Assembly: GCA_003153125.1 (NCBI GenBank) | Contig: PLWW01000067.1 | Coordinates: 5,479 to 44,907 of the forward strand | Origin: Candidatus Dormiibacterota bacterium | GTDB taxonomy: Bacteria > Chloroflexota > Dormibacteria > Aeolococcales > Aeolococcaceae | Reading direction: 5' to 3' | Length of the DNA stretch: 39,429 nucleotides | Shown here: positions 1 through 13,375 of the stretch, piece after piece | How the letters are laid out: every line of letters starts with the position of its first letter | Position numbering within the stretch: the stretch's first letter is position 1 | Program-made: the position numbers and the translations under genes | Notes under the pieces: model-generated | Seen by the model: only the letters and a program-made list of their open reading frames with translations | Database searches by the model: none | Told to the model about the DNA's origin: nothing

Positions 1-2
1 GT

Positions 3-47
3 GGCATGGGCGGCGGCATGGGGATGGGGGACGACCTCGACTTCTGA
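3..47 (+). CDS. groL: Chaperonin GroEL, C-terminal tail only (5' part outside the window)
   Basis: Only the last 14 codons and the TGA stop are present. They read GMGGGMGMGDDLDF. A Gly-Met-rich repeat tail ending in Asp-Phe or similar is the signature of the flexible GroEL C-terminus, which hangs into the folding cavity of the 14-mer. The call rests on this tail alone. asnB begins 58 bp downstream behind its own -10 element, so it is probably a separate transcription unit. Confidence 0.7.
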   Translation, partial: GMGGGMGMGDDLDF

Positions 48-90
48 GGCGGCGCCCGTGCCCACGTGTCGCGGCCTCGCGCAGCCCGCC

Positions 91-96
91 TAGACT
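91..96 (+). promoter_or_regulatory. -10 element of asnB (leaderless-type promoter)
   Basis: TAGACT lies 9 nt before the asnB ATG, so transcription would start at or within a few bases of the A of the start codon. No Shine-Dalgarno-like purine run separates it from the ATG. No convincing -35 hexamer is visible. The arrangement recurs at uvrC and rapZ in this window. Confidence 0.5.
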
Positions 97-105
97 GGCC
101 AGCGC

Positions 106-1941
106 ATGTGCGGCATCGCCGGGTTCACCGGCATCGACCAGGACCTCATGGGCCGGATGCTCGACTCCATCGCGCACCGTGGTCCCGATGGTTTCGGCAT
201 CGACGTCAACGAGCATTTCACCCTGGGCATGCGACGCCTCGCCATCGTCGACATCGCGGGCGGCAACCAGCCCCTGTACACCGAGGACCACCGGCTTTCA
301 CTCATCTGCAACGGCGAGATCTACAACGCGCCGGGACTGCGCCTCGAGCTGGAGCGCAAAGGGCATCGTTTCAGCACCGACCACTCCGACACCGAGGTGA
401 TCCTGCGTGGCTATGAGGAATGGGGCCGCGACGTGGTCACCCATCTCGCCGGGATGTTCGCCTTCGCGCTCTGGGACTCGACGCGCTCCGAGCTGCTGCT
501 GGCGCGTGATCGCCTCGGCATCAAGCCCCTCTACTGGGCGCAGCACGGCGGCCGGTTCATCTTCGCCTCGGAGATCAAGGCGATCCTTCAGGACACGGCC
601 ATCCCTCGCGGCGAGGACCTCAAGGTGCTGCAGCGGTTCCTCATGTTCCGCGTCCACGACGCCACCGAGGACACGTTCTTCGCGGGCATCAAACGGCTCC
701 TGCCCGCGCACACCATGACGGTCGGCCCCGAGGGTGTCCGCAGCACCAGCTGCTACTGGAAACCCGAGGTCAACCCCGACTTCTCGGGGAGCCGCAGCGA
801 TGACGACTACGCGGCCGAGTTCGCGGCGCTGTTCGACCGCGTGATCGCCCGCCACCTCATCTCCGACGTCCCGGTGGGCGTACCGCTGTCCGGAGGGCTC
901 GACTCCAGTGGCGTGGTGTGCACGATGGCCCACCTCATGGACCAGGGCACCGACCTGCACACCAAGGGCAGGCTGCACACCTTCTCGGCGCTCTTCCCCG
1001 GCCAGAGCATCGACGAGAGCGAGTACATCCATGAGGTCGAGCAACGCACCCACAGCGTGCCTCACTACGCGTATCCCGACGTCGACGAGTTCTGGGCGGA
1101 GATGACCGACTGGATCTGGTTCCAGGAGGAGCCGACGATCGCGTCAGCGCCCTACGCGTACTACTGCGTGTACCGCATCGCCAAGGAGCACGTCACGGTG
1201 ATGCTGTCGGGCAACGGCGGCGACGAGTTGCTCGCCGGGTACATCCCGTACTTCCGTGCCTACATGACCTCGGCGCTCGACCAGCACCACTGGCTGGCCC
1301 TCTCCCGCGAACTGTTCCGGGGCCGGGACCTCTATCGCGGCTATCTCGGCGAGGCGCTGCGCTCGCGTCTTCCCCGCCAGGGCGGCCTGCTCAGCATGCG
1401 CCCGTTCCTGGCCGACGAGGACGGCACCCTCGACGGGGTCACCTTCAGCGCCGACCGCAACCTCAACGCCCGCCTGGCCAGCGACGTACTCGCCTACTCG
1501 ACCCCCAACCTGCTGCGCTACGAGGACAAGAACTCGATGGCGTTCTCCATCGAGGCTCGCGTTCCCTTCCTCGACCACGAGCTGGTCGAGTTCATTTTCA
1601 ACCTGCCCATCGACCAGAAAATCGACGGTGGCTGGAACCGCGCTGTGTACCGTCGTGCCATGCGTGGGCGCATCCCCGAGAAGAACCGTCTGCGGCGCAG
1701 CAAGATCGGCTTCACGAACCCCGAGGTCACCTGGATCCGGGCGTACTCCGCGCGGATGCGCGCCATCTTCGACTCACCGGAGTGCCGGGCGCGCGGGATC
1801 TACGACAACGACCGCCTGGTCAGGGATTTCGACGCGTGGCTCGCCGGCGCGGCGGGCGATCCGCTCATCTTCTGGCGGACCATGGTCACGGAACTGTGGA
1901 TGCAACGCTATATGGACCAGCCCGTCGCGCTGGCGGCATGA
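106..1941 (+). CDS. asnB: Asparagine synthetase, glutamine-hydrolysing
   Basis: Transfers the amide of glutamine to an acyl-adenylate of aspartate (or, in some homologues, another carboxylate) using ATP. The protein starts MCGIAGF, so after removal of Met the catalytic nucleophile Cys2 is N-terminal, which fixes the ATG at 106. The N-terminal class-II glutaminase domain covers roughly residues 1-190. The synthetase domain follows, with the pyrophosphate loop PLSGGLDSSG near residue 263. The 611-aa length is normal. It overlaps the next gene by ATGA (1938-1941), so the two are probably co-translated. Some actinobacterial AsnB relatives (LtsA) amidate peptidoglycan instead of making free asparagine. 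The neighbouring ligase and alanine racemase make that worth considering, but nothing in the sequence decides it. Confidence 0.93.
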   Translation: MCGIAGFTGIDQDLMGRMLDSIAHRGPDGFGIDVNEHFTLGMRRLAIVDIAGGNQPLYTEDHRLSLICNGEIYNAPGLRLELERKGHRFSTDHSDTEVILRGYEEWGRDVVTHLAGMFAFALWDSTRSELLLARDRLGIKPLYWAQHGGRFIFASEIKAILQDTAIPRGEDLKVLQRFLMFRVHDATEDTFFAGIKRLLPAHTMTVGPEGVRSTSCYWKPEVNPDFSGSRSDDDYAAEFAALFDRVIARHLISDVPVGVPLSGGLDSSGVVCTMAHLMDQGTDLHTKGRLHTFSALFPGQSIDESEYIHEVEQRTHSVPHYAYPDVDEFWAEMTDWIWFQEEPTIASAPYAYYCVYRIAKEHVTVMLSGNGGDELLAGYIPYFRAYMTSALDQHHWLALSRELFRGRDLYRGYLGEALRSRLPRQGGLLSMRPFLADEDGTLDGVTFSADRNLNARLASDVLAYSTPNLLRYEDKNSMAFSIEARVPFLDHELVEFIFNLPIDQKIDGGWNRAVYRRAMRGRIPEKNRLRRSKIGFTNPEVTWIRAYSARMRAIFDSPECRARGIYDNDRLVRDFDAWLAGAAGDPLIFWRTMVTELWMQRYMDQPVALAA

Positions 1942-2645
1942 CCATGGTGAACGAGCCGGTTTCCTGGCAGGAGAACAGCGTGGTCGGCGGGCGCACCTAC
2001 CGCCGTGCCGCGCTGCGCACCCACCTCGTGCACGTCAAGGAGCCCATCGTCGACGTGCTGCAGACCTACGTCTCCCCGGTGTTCGAACCGGGTGACTTCC
2101 TCGTTCTCTCCGAGAAATTCGTGGCCATCACGCAGGGCCGCGTCATCCACCGATCGCTGGTGCGCCCCGGTCTGCTGGCCAGGTTGCTGGTCAAGGGCGT
2201 GACCAAGCTGAAGGACGATGTCGGCTTCTCCGACCCCGCCAAGATGCAGGTGGCGATCATGCGTGCGGGGTGGGTGCGCATGGCCATCGCCATGGTGGGC
2301 GGCAGCATCACCCGCCTGTTCGGCCGCCACGGGGACTTCTACCGGATCGCCGGCAATCGCGTGTCTGAGATCGACGGGTTCAATCCCCACACGGTGCGCC
2401 CCTTCAACGAGTTCGCCATGCTGGGGCCCGAGGATCCGCCACGGGACGCGCAGGCCATCGAGGACGCCACCGGCTGGCCGGTCGTGATCGTCGATGCCAA
2501 CAACATCAATGTCGAGGTGCTCGGAGCCAGCTCGGGCGTGCGCGTCCCACTTGTCGACGTGCGCCTCGCGGTGCTCGACAATCCGCTCGGGCAGGGCGAG
2601 GAGCAGACCCCGATCGTGCTGATGCGCCCGGTCGCGGCGCCCTAG
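1938..2645 (+). CDS. CofE-like F420-0:gamma-glutamyl ligase family protein
   Basis: The 235-aa product resembles the F420-0:L-glutamate ligase (CofE) fold. Visible blocks are GDFLVLSEKFVAITQGR near residues 50-70 and later VVIVDANNINVEVLG, the equivalent of the metal/nucleotide-binding DxND region of CofE, here DANN. The start chosen is ATG 1938, overlapping the asnB stop as ATGA; a second in-frame ATG at 1944 is possible. True CofE adds glutamate to coenzyme F420-0. No other F420 gene is in the window, and many bacteria carry stand-alone family members of unknown role. Its place between an amide synthetase and alanine racemase suggests a carboxylate-amine ligase acting on a cell-wall or amino-acid substrate, but this is inference from neighbours only. 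Confidence 0.75.
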   Translation: MTMVNEPVSWQENSVVGGRTYRRAALRTHLVHVKEPIVDVLQTYVSPVFEPGDFLVLSEKFVAITQGRVIHRSLVRPGLLARLLVKGVTKLKDDVGFSDPAKMQVAIMRAGWVRMAIAMVGGSITRLFGRHGDFYRIAGNRVSEIDGFNPHTVRPFNEFAMLGPEDPPRDAQAIEDATGWPVVIVDANNINVEVLGASSGVRVPLVDVRLAVLDNPLGQGEEQTPIVLMRPVAAP

Positions 2646-2656
2646 ACGCCTCCGCC

Positions 2657-3817
2657 ATGACCTCGAGCCCGCCCCACGATGTGACGTCCGCACCGGTGGG
2701 CACCAAGTGGGCAGAGGTTGACGTGGCCGCAGTGCGCGACAACGCCGCCGCGCTACGACGCTGGGCGGGGGAGGGGTGCGCTCTGATGGCCATGGTCAAG
2801 GCCAACGGCTACGGCCACGGCGCCGTGCACGCCGCCCGGGCCGCGCTGGCGGGCGGGGCGACATGGCTGGGCGTCTCGTCGATCCCCGAGGCCGTCGCGC
2901 TGAGGTCGGCAGGTCTCGCGGCCCGCATCCTCAACGTGGGCTGGACGATGCCCTCGGAGATGGCCGCGGCGGCTGCGGCAGGCGTCGACGTCGCTGTCTT
3001 CAGCCCGGCCGATGTCGCGGCCGCGCGCCGGGCGGCTCGCGACATCGCCGCGCCCGTGCGCGTCCACTGGAAGATCGACACGGGCATGGGCCGCCTGGGC
3101 ACGCGCATCGAGGACATCGCCGCGATGCGCGACGCGCTTCTCACCGCTCGCGCTGATCTCAAGGTGGCCGGCCTGTTCACCCACTTCGCGTCAGCGGACG
3201 GCGCGTCCGCCGACTTCGCCGCCACGCAGCACCAGAGGTTCCTCGACGTTGTGGCGCCGCTGCGTGACGACTTCAGCGACGCTCTGCTCCACACCGCCAA
3301 CAGCGCCGCCGCGCTTCGCATGCGCGCCACCCACCACGACATGGTCAGGCTTGGCATCGTGCTCTACGGGTACCCACCGGACCACTGCGCGGGTGTGGTC
3401 GACGTTCGAACAGCCTTGAGCGTTCGCGCCGCCGTGACCATGGTCAAGGAACTGCAGCCCGGCGACAGCGTCGGCTACGGCCGGGAGTGGACCGCCGAGG
3501 GGCGCACACTGGTGGCCACGGTGGCGGCCGGCTACGCCGATGGGATCGATCGTCGCAATGGCAACCGCGGCGTGGTCATCGCCGGTGGCGCGATCTGCCC
3601 GATCATCGGGCGGGTCAGCATGGACCAGCTCACGATCGACATCAGCGACGCCGGCCCCACGCGCGCCGGCGACATGGTGACGTTGCTGGGTGCAGACGGC
3701 GTCCACGTCATCGATGCCGCCGCCGCCGGGCGCCGGATCGGCACAATCTGCTACGAGGTGCTGTGCGCTGTTTCGGCGCGTGTGCCCAGGATTGCCGTCA
3801 ACGCGAGCGAGGTGTGA
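2657..3817 (+). CDS. alr: Alanine racemase
   Basis: PLP-dependent interconversion of L- and D-alanine, supplying D-Ala for peptidoglycan. The PLP lysine is Lys48 in MVKANGYGHG. The second catalytic base is the Tyr in VAAGYADGIDR near residue 297. Conserved blocks RLGIVLYGY and GRVSMDQLTIDI are present. The 386-aa length is typical. It starts at ATG 2657, 11 bp after the CofE-like gene, and stops 1 bp before the ATG of the nitrilase-like gene, so asnB, the CofE-like gene, alr and the nitrilase read as one operon. The first 14 residues are poorly conserved, so a slightly later start cannot be excluded. Confidence 0.95.
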   Translation: MTSSPPHDVTSAPVGTKWAEVDVAAVRDNAAALRRWAGEGCALMAMVKANGYGHGAVHAARAALAGGATWLGVSSIPEAVALRSAGLAARILNVGWTMPSEMAAAAAAGVDVAVFSPADVAAARRAARDIAAPVRVHWKIDTGMGRLGTRIEDIAAMRDALLTARADLKVAGLFTHFASADGASADFAATQHQRFLDVVAPLRDDFSDALLHTANSAAALRMRATHHDMVRLGIVLYGYPPDHCAGVVDVRTALSVRAAVTMVKELQPGDSVGYGREWTAEGRTLVATVAAGYADGIDRRNGNRGVVIAGGAICPIIGRVSMDQLTIDISDAGPTRAGDMVTLLGADGVHVIDAAAAGRRIGTICYEVLCAVSARVPRIAVNASEV

Positions 3818-3818
3818 G

Positions 3819-4705
3819 ATGAGCAGGTCGGTGCGGATCGCGGTGGCACAGTACGAGCCCCACGTGGGCGACGTCGCCGGCAACCACGCGTCGGCCGTGA
3901 CCTGGGCGCGCCGCGCCGCGGCCGCAGGGGTGGGCCTGCTGGTGCTGCCCGAGCTCGCCTCGAGCGGCTACGTCTTTGCCTCGGATGCCGAGGCGTCGGC
4001 GAGTGCGGAGGATGCGCGTACGGGCGGTATCGTGACGGCCCTCACCGAGGTGTGCGCGTCGGCCGACATGTACTGCGTGGTTGGTCTCAACGAGCGCGAC
4101 CGCGAGACGCGCCACAACAGCGCCATCCTCATCGGTCCCGAGGGGCACATCGCCACCTACCGCAAGCTCCACCTCTTCAACGACGAGCAGTCGTGGTTCG
4201 AACCCGGGGGCGCGCTGCCCGTCGTGGATCTGCCGTTCGGCAGGGTGGGCATGGTGATCTGCTACGACCTGTGGTTCCCGGAGGCGGTGCGCGCTCTGGC
4301 ACTGGCCGGTGCGGAGGTGATCGCGGTGCCCACCAACTGGGTGGCCTCCTTCCGGCGCAAGCTCCACGATGACGCCGGCAACTGCATGGGCGACATCGTC
4401 GCGATGGCGAGCGCCAGCCAGAACAGCGTGGTGATGGCCTGCGCCGATCGCGTCGGCGTGGAGCGCGAGGTGCGCTTCCTCGGCGCCTCGGTGATCGTTG
4501 GGTCCGACGGCTGGCCCGTGGCCGGCCCGGCGAGCGCCGAGGAGGAGGTGCTCCTGGTTGCCGACGTCGACCTCGACGGCGTCGCCGCGGCAAGGAGCCG
4601 GACGCCCCGCAACGACCTCCTCGGGGATCGCCGGCCCGACTCATACAATGCTGTGGTCGTTCCCCCTCCGCGGCCCGCCGGCGCGGTCCCAACTGCCACT
4701 GCACC

Positions 4706-4709
<4 letters not shown>
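3819..4709 (+). CDS. Carbon-nitrogen hydrolase (nitrilase superfamily amidase)
   Basis: Cytoplasmic enzyme that hydrolyses a C-N bond in an amide or carbamoyl substrate. The Glu-Lys-Cys triad is Glu45 in LPELASSGY, Lys116 in YRKLHLFNDE and Cys148 in VICYDLWFPE. The 296-aa length suits a single-domain superfamily member. ATG 3819 lies 1 bp after the alr stop. The substrate cannot be read from the sequence: candidates include omega-amidase, N-carbamoyl-amino-acid hydrolase or aliphatic amidase. The C-terminal tail after about residue 265 is Pro/Ala-rich and probably disordered. The stop codon overlaps the proposed CTG start of the helicase gene. Confidence 0.88.
4644..4649 (+). promoter_or_regulatory. 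Possible -10 element upstream of pcrA
   Basis: TACAAT lies inside the end of the nitrilase gene, 56 bp before the proposed pcrA start. It is close to consensus for this genome, but no -35 hexamer is visible and no initiation codon lies at the predicted leaderless distance in the pcrA frame. It could give pcrA a short-leader transcript, or be chance. Confidence 0.3.
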
Positions 4710-8955
<4,246 letters not shown>

Positions 8956-8980
8956 GTCCGGACCGGGCAGCCTGCGGCCG

Positions 8981-8986
8981 TACAGT
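8981..8986 (+). promoter_or_regulatory. -10 element of uvrC (leaderless-type promoter)
   Basis: TACAGT ends 6 nt before GTG 8993, so the transcription start would fall at the first base of the start codon. No Shine-Dalgarno sequence and no clear -35 hexamer are present. A G directly precedes the hexamer, as at rapZ, secG and gap in this window. Confidence 0.5.
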
Positions 8987-8992
8987 GAAGGG

Positions 8993-11032
8993 GTGAGCAC
9001 GCAGACGGCATCGCGACACGCTCGCCTGGTCGACAATGCCGACCTTCTCCGGGCGCGTCTGCGCGCTGCCCCAACCGGCGCCGGTGTGTACGTGATGCGC
9101 GACCTCGAGGCACGTGTCGCCTACGTGGGCAAGGCGGCCAGCCTGCGCAACCGGCTGCGCTCCTACTTCACCGGCATGGAGTCGCTGCCGCCGCGGACGC
9201 GCACGCTGGTGGACCGGGTGTTCGACTTCGAGGTGATCACCTGTCTCAACGAGCGCGAGGCGCTCATCCTCGAGAACAGCCTGATCAAGCAGTACCGGCC
9301 GCGCTTCAACGTGCGCCTCAAGGACGACAAGGGCTACCTCTACCTCAAGATCCCCAAGCCGGGAGCGGGCCCGCCGCACGCCCCCGGTACAGCCCGTGAA
9401 CGGCTGCGTGCGCCGCGCGGCGAGCGCGGCGTCCGCGCCACCGAGTTCCCGCGCCCCTACTACACGCGCCGTATCGCGCGCGACGGGGCGCGCTACTTCG
9501 GGCCGTACACGAGCGCGCAATCACTGCGCACCACGGTGAAATCGCTGCGCACCATCTTTCCCTTCCGCACCTGCAGCGACGAGATCTTCCGGCGCGGCCG
9601 GGTGTGTCTCGACTACCACATCAAGCGCTGCAGCGGCCCCTGCGAGGGACACATCGAGGCCCCCGAGTACGCCACCCTGCTCGACCAGGTCGACCTCTTC
9701 ATGCAGGGCCGCAGCGACACGCTCGACGCGCAGCTGGGCCGCCAGATGGAGGACGCCGCGGGCAGGCTCGATTTCGAGCTCGCGGCGCGTTTTCGCGATC
9801 GCCTCCGCGCCACCCACCGCATCGCCGAGCGGCAGAAGATGCTCACCGGCGCACGTGCCGACCAGGACTGCGTCGCCGTCGCGCTGGAGGGCGGCCGGGC
9901 CATGGTGGCGCTGTTGTCGGTGCGGCGCGGACGGGTCATGGCCATGGAGACCCACGAGCTCGAGGGCGTCGCCGACCTCAGCGCCGGCGAATGCCTGGGC
10001 GCCTTCGTGCCGCAGTACTACGGCAACGCGCCCACCGTGCCCCGCAGCGTGCTCGTGTCCGACGCGTTCGACGACGCCGCGTTGGTGGCGGACTTCCTCG
10101 GCGAGCAGCGCGGCGGCCCGGTCGAGGTCCGCCAGCCGCGACGCGGGCCCAGCCGCGAGCTGGTCGAACAGGCGCGCACCACCGCGTTGAGCGCACTGCG
10201 ACAGCGGCGCATCGTCGACGACTTCGACGCCGAGCGCACCGAGGCGCTGCTCGTCGACCTCGCGGAGCGCCTCGGCCTCGCCGGTCCGCCGCGACGCATC
10301 GAGTGCTACGACATCAGCAACACCATGGGCACCAACTCGGTGGGCTCGATGATCGTGTTCGAGGACGGCCGCCCCCGGCCAGCGCACTACCGCCACTTCG
10401 GCATCCGCACCGTCGAGGGCAGTGACGACTTCGCGTCCATCGAGGAGACGCTGCGGCGCCGCTTCGCGCGACTGCTGCGCAGTCGCACCGAGGGGGCCCA
10501 GGCAGACGACATCCCGGTCGACGACCCGGCCGGCAGCAACGGGGAGACGACGGACAACTCCGAGGTCGCGGACGGTCAGGCCAGGGCCGCGGACACCGAG
10601 GACAGTTTCGAGGTGCTCCCCGACCTCGTGCTCATCGATGGGGGCAAGGGCCAGCTCGCCGCGGCACACCGCGTCCTTCGCGAGGCTGGCCTCGGCCAGG
10701 TGCCCGTGTTCGGACTCGCCAAGCGCAACGAGGAGCTGTACGCGCCCGGCGTCTCCCGGCCGACGATCATCGACAAGGACAGCCCCACGCTCTTCCTGGT
10801 GCAGCGCGTTCGCGATGAGGCGCACCGCTTCGCGATCACCCACCACAGAGGGCGGCGCGCCCGGAGTGCGCTGCGCTCACGCCTCGACGCTGTGCCGGGT
10901 CTCGGACCGGTGCGCAAGCGAGCCCTGCTCCGCCGCTTCGGCAGCCTGGACGGCATCCGCGCGGCCAGCGTCGACGCGTTGACGGAGGAGGTGCCTCGCC
11001 CCGTGGCGCTGAGCATCAAGGAGCTGCTCTGA
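8993..11032 (+). CDS. uvrC: Excinuclease ABC subunit C
   Basis: Nuclease subunit of UvrABC that makes the 3' and 5' incisions around bulky DNA lesions. The N-terminal GIY-YIG domain (about residues 20-110) reads GVYVMRDLEARVAYVGKAAS. A UVR motif lies near residues 240-280. The C-terminal RNase H-like domain shows IECYDISN and LIDGGKGQLAAA, and tandem helix-hairpin-helix motifs follow (VPGLGPVRKRALLRRFGS). The 679-aa length is slightly long. Two low-complexity insertions explain this: a Pro/Arg-rich stretch near residues 120-150 and an acidic Asp/Glu/Ser linker near 505-540. GTG start. The gene ends 9 bp from the end of a convergent histidine kinase gene. Confidence 0.96.
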   Translation: MSTQTASRHARLVDNADLLRARLRAAPTGAGVYVMRDLEARVAYVGKAASLRNRLRSYFTGMESLPPRTRTLVDRVFDFEVITCLNEREALILENSLIKQYRPRFNVRLKDDKGYLYLKIPKPGAGPPHAPGTARERLRAPRGERGVRATEFPRPYYTRRIARDGARYFGPYTSAQSLRTTVKSLRTIFPFRTCSDEIFRRGRVCLDYHIKRCSGPCEGHIEAPEYATLLDQVDLFMQGRSDTLDAQLGRQMEDAAGRLDFELAARFRDRLRATHRIAERQKMLTGARADQDCVAVALEGGRAMVALLSVRRGRVMAMETHELEGVADLSAGECLGAFVPQYYGNAPTVPRSVLVSDAFDDAALVADFLGEQRGGPVEVRQPRRGPSRELVEQARTTALSALRQRRIVDDFDAERTEALLVDLAERLGLAGPPRRIECYDISNTMGTNSVGSMIVFEDGRPRPAHYRHFGIRTVEGSDDFASIEETLRRRFARLLRSRTEGAQADDIPVDDPAGSNGETTDNSEVADGQARAADTEDSFEVLPDLVLIDGGKGQLAAAHRVLREAGLGQVPVFGLAKRNEELYAPGVSRPTIIDKDSPTLFLVQRVRDEAHRFAITHHRGRRARSALRSRLDAVPGLGPVRKRALLRRFGSLDGIRAASVDALTEEVPRPVALSIKELL

Positions 11033-11041
11033 CGGGGCCGG

Positions 11042-12508
11042 TCAGGCAGGCTGGGGCGGTGCCGGGGGCGCCAGCGCACCGCCGCCACCGGCCACGATGC
11101 CCTGGCTGGTGGCGGGCTCGCCGGCCCGCATCACCGTCTCGGTCTCCGAACCGCCGCGAATCAGCGGTGTCCAGGTCACAGCCATGCTTGCGCCACCCGC
11201 TGGGGCGGTGCCCACGTCCCATCGTCCGCCGCTCGCCCCCACCACGGCGGCCGCGATGGCGAGGCCGAGGCCGGAGCCGCCCGGGGCGTCGCTGGCGCGC
11301 CGGAAGCGATCGAAGATCTGGCTCCGCGCCTCGGGTGCGATACCCGGTCCGGAGTCGTCCACGGCCAGGCGGACGCGTCCGTCGCGCCTGCCGACGCTGA
11401 CGTCGACGTTGCCGCCGGCGGGCGTGTAGCGGCAGGCGTTGTCGAGAAGCACCCCGAGGAGCCGGTCGAGCCACTCGGGCGGAGCGCTGATCATTGTGGA
11501 CACCGGTTCCACCGCCACCCGGAGAGTGAGGCCGCGCGTCTGCGCAACCGCCGCGAAGCGCTCGGCGGCCTGCTCGGCCAGCACCCCGAGGTCGGTGGCC
11601 TCCGACGTCGGCGCCGGACCGCCGCTGTCAAAGCGCGCCAGCCAGAGGAGGTCGTCGACGAGACGGCGCATCCGTTTGCTCTCCACGCCCACCGCCTGGA
11701 AAGCGTTGCGGTACCACTCGGTGTCGCGATCGCGCTCCAGCGCTAGCGAGGCGTGTGCCTCGATCACAGACAGCGGGGTGCGCAGCTCGTGCGACGCGTC
11801 GGCGGTCATCTCGATCTGTCGCTGGCGGGCGCGCTCGATGGGCGCGGCAACACGGCGGCCGATGGTCAGGGCCCCGAGGAACACCGAGATGAGCAGCAGC
11901 GGTCCGATGAGCATCTCGGCGGTGACGATGTTGTGCTGCGTGGCCGCCACGTTGCCCAGCGACTGGCCGACCACCAGGTGCGCCCCCGAGACCGGGGTGC
12001 CGCCGATGAGCGCGTCGGTGACCGCCCCGACCACGCGCAGGTCGGCGCTTCCCGGGAGAGGTACCGTCGTGGGTGAGGCCACGGTGCGGGCACTGTCCGG
12101 GAGGGCCACCGTCCCCTTGGCGGACATCGGCAGGAGCAGCCCGACAGAGTTGACCTCTCCCACCTGGCCGCTGGGCAGCACCACCCAGGTCAGCAGCGGC
12201 TCCTGGAGGAGCTGACCCGGTGGGCTGGGGAAGGTCTCGCCGTTGCCGGTGGGCAGGGCATGTCCCCTGGTCAACAGGACGCTCATGTACGTCTGCAGGC
12301 GATCGTCCACCGAGGTGGTGAGGTTACGGTTGACGATCATGACCACGCCGGCCGCGATGAGCACGTAGGCCACAAGGACCAACCCCGTCGCGATCAGCGC
12401 CACGCGCAGCGAGGCGCTGCGGACGTCACGGACCGGCCGCGTGACCACGCCGGCGACGCGCCCCAGCGCTCCGCGGCCGCGTTCCCAGTGCATCGACGGG
12501 CCTCTCAT
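11042..12508 (-). CDS. Sensor histidine kinase
   Basis: Membrane-bound sensor of a two-component system, 488 aa. There is a transmembrane helix near residues 30-55 (ALIATGLVLVAYVLIAAGV), an extracytoplasmic sensor region of about 115 residues, and a second helix near 185-205 (LIGPLLLISVFLGALTIG). The dimerisation/phosphoacceptor box is TADASHELRTPLS, with the His as phosphorylation site. The ATPase domain has the N box NACRYTP, G1 box DSGPGI, F box FDRFRR and G2 box GGSGLGLAIA. The start ATG overlaps the regulator stop as ATGA, so the pair is co-translated. A Pro/Ala tail ends the protein. The signal sensed is not apparent. Confidence 0.93.
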   Translation of the reverse strand: MRGPSMHWERGRGALGRVAGVVTRPVRDVRSASLRVALIATGLVLVAYVLIAAGVVMIVNRNLTTSVDDRLQTYMSVLLTRGHALPTGNGETFPSPPGQLLQEPLLTWVVLPSGQVGEVNSVGLLLPMSAKGTVALPDSARTVASPTTVPLPGSADLRVVGAVTDALIGGTPVSGAHLVVGQSLGNVAATQHNIVTAEMLIGPLLLISVFLGALTIGRRVAAPIERARQRQIEMTADASHELRTPLSVIEAHASLALERDRDTEWYRNAFQAVGVESKRMRRLVDDLLWLARFDSGGPAPTSEATDLGVLAEQAAERFAAVAQTRGLTLRVAVEPVSTMISAPPEWLDRLLGVLLDNACRYTPAGGNVDVSVGRRDGRVRLAVDDSGPGIAPEARSQIFDRFRRASDAPGGSGLGLAIAAAVVGASGGRWDVGTAPAGGASMAVTWTPLIRGGSETETVMRAGEPATSQGIVAGGGGALAPPAPPQPA

Positions 12509-13173
12509 GCCTGCTCCAGCCGGTAGCCGGAGCCGCGCACGGTGACGATGCGCACCCCGGCGTCGGGCAGCTTGGCTCGCAGCCTGCTGAGCCGGACGTC
12601 GATGGCGTTGGAGCCGAGCGGGTCGGTCTCGTCGCGCCACGCGTGCTGGGCGATGCTGTTGCGGTCGACCACCTGCGGAGCACGGCGCATCAGCAGTTCG
12701 AGGATGTTGAATTCGGTGGTGCTGAGACGAACAGCGCGGCCGTGGGCGGTGACCTCGCGGCGATTGGGGTCGAGCTCCAGCCCGCCACGCACCAGGATGG
12801 CGCTGTCGGTGCCCGCCGGGCGGCGTTGCAGGGCGCGGATGCGGGCCAGCAGCTCGCCGAAGTCGAACGGTTTGACGAGGTAGTCGTCGGCCCCTGCGTC
12901 GAGGCCCTCGATCCGATCCGCCGTGGTGTCACGGGCGGTGAGCATGAGCAGACGGGTGGGTCTCTTTTCGCGGCGCACCCACGCGACGACGTCGATGCCG
13001 GGCGCACCGGGCATCCGCCAGTCGATGACGGCGACGTCGTACTCATAGAAACGCAGCTGGGCGATCGCCTCATCGCCACGGGACACGGCGTCGACGAAGA
13101 AACCGTGGTCCTGGAGGCCCTGCGTGAGCACCGCACGGAGCCCCGGGTCGTCCTCGGCCACGAGGATGCGCAC
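12505..13173 (-). CDS. OmpR-family response regulator
   Basis: A 222-aa DNA-binding regulator paired with the downstream kinase. The receiver domain (about 1-115) has the acidic pair in LVAEDDPG, the phospho-Asp in VAVIDWRMPG, the Thr in MLTARD and the Lys in DDYLVKPFD. The winged-helix output domain ends in VRGSGYRLEQA. The start chosen is GTG at 13173, preceded by GAGG with 8-nt spacing; the frame is open further upstream, but that stretch lacks family similarity. The kinase start overlaps the stop. The gene is divergent from rapZ, with about 215 bp between them. Confidence 0.93.
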   Translation of the reverse strand: MRILVAEDDPGLRAVLTQGLQDHGFFVDAVSRGDEAIAQLRFYEYDVAVIDWRMPGAPGIDVVAWVRREKRPTRLLMLTARDTTADRIEGLDAGADDYLVKPFDFGELLARIRALQRRPAGTDSAILVRGGLELDPNRREVTAHGRAVRLSTTEFNILELLMRRAPQVVDRNSIAQHAWRDETDPLGSNAIDVRLSRLRAKLPDAGVRIVTVRGSGYRLEQA

Positions 13174-13209
13174 TGTCAGGTCCTCACCGAGGGGCTCATG
13201 GTGTTTTTG

Positions 13210-13215
13210 AGGATA
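13210..13215 (-). promoter_or_regulatory. Possible -10 element for the two-component operon
   Basis: On the minus strand TATCCT lies 36 bp upstream of the response-regulator GTG, leaving room for a leader containing the GAGG ribosome-binding site. No good -35 hexamer is seen. Moderate to weak support. Confidence 0.3.
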
Positions 13216-13375
13216 GGTCACATCTCGCCATGACGTGGATGTGCTCGATGTCTGAGCACAGCGATACCCCCGGGACGACACCGCCGCGTGGGTGATCTGT
13301 GGGGAGCAGGCTACGCGGACCACCTTTCGCTTCCATGACAGCGGGTGTGCGTCCGGGCATTCCCGCCCACGCCGG

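Noticed and set aside
1938-2645. Calling the CofE-like gene a true F420 biosynthesis enzyme
   Set aside because: No other F420 genes are in the window and stand-alone homologues of unknown function are common, so only the family is claimed.
9521-10846. A 441-codon open frame antisense to uvrC
   Set aside because: Low-information composition and complete overlap with conserved UvrC domains. No start context.
11033-11041. A bidirectional terminator between uvrC and the histidine kinase gene
   Set aside because: The 9-bp gap and flanks contain only a 4-bp TGAC/GTCA pairing and no T-run.
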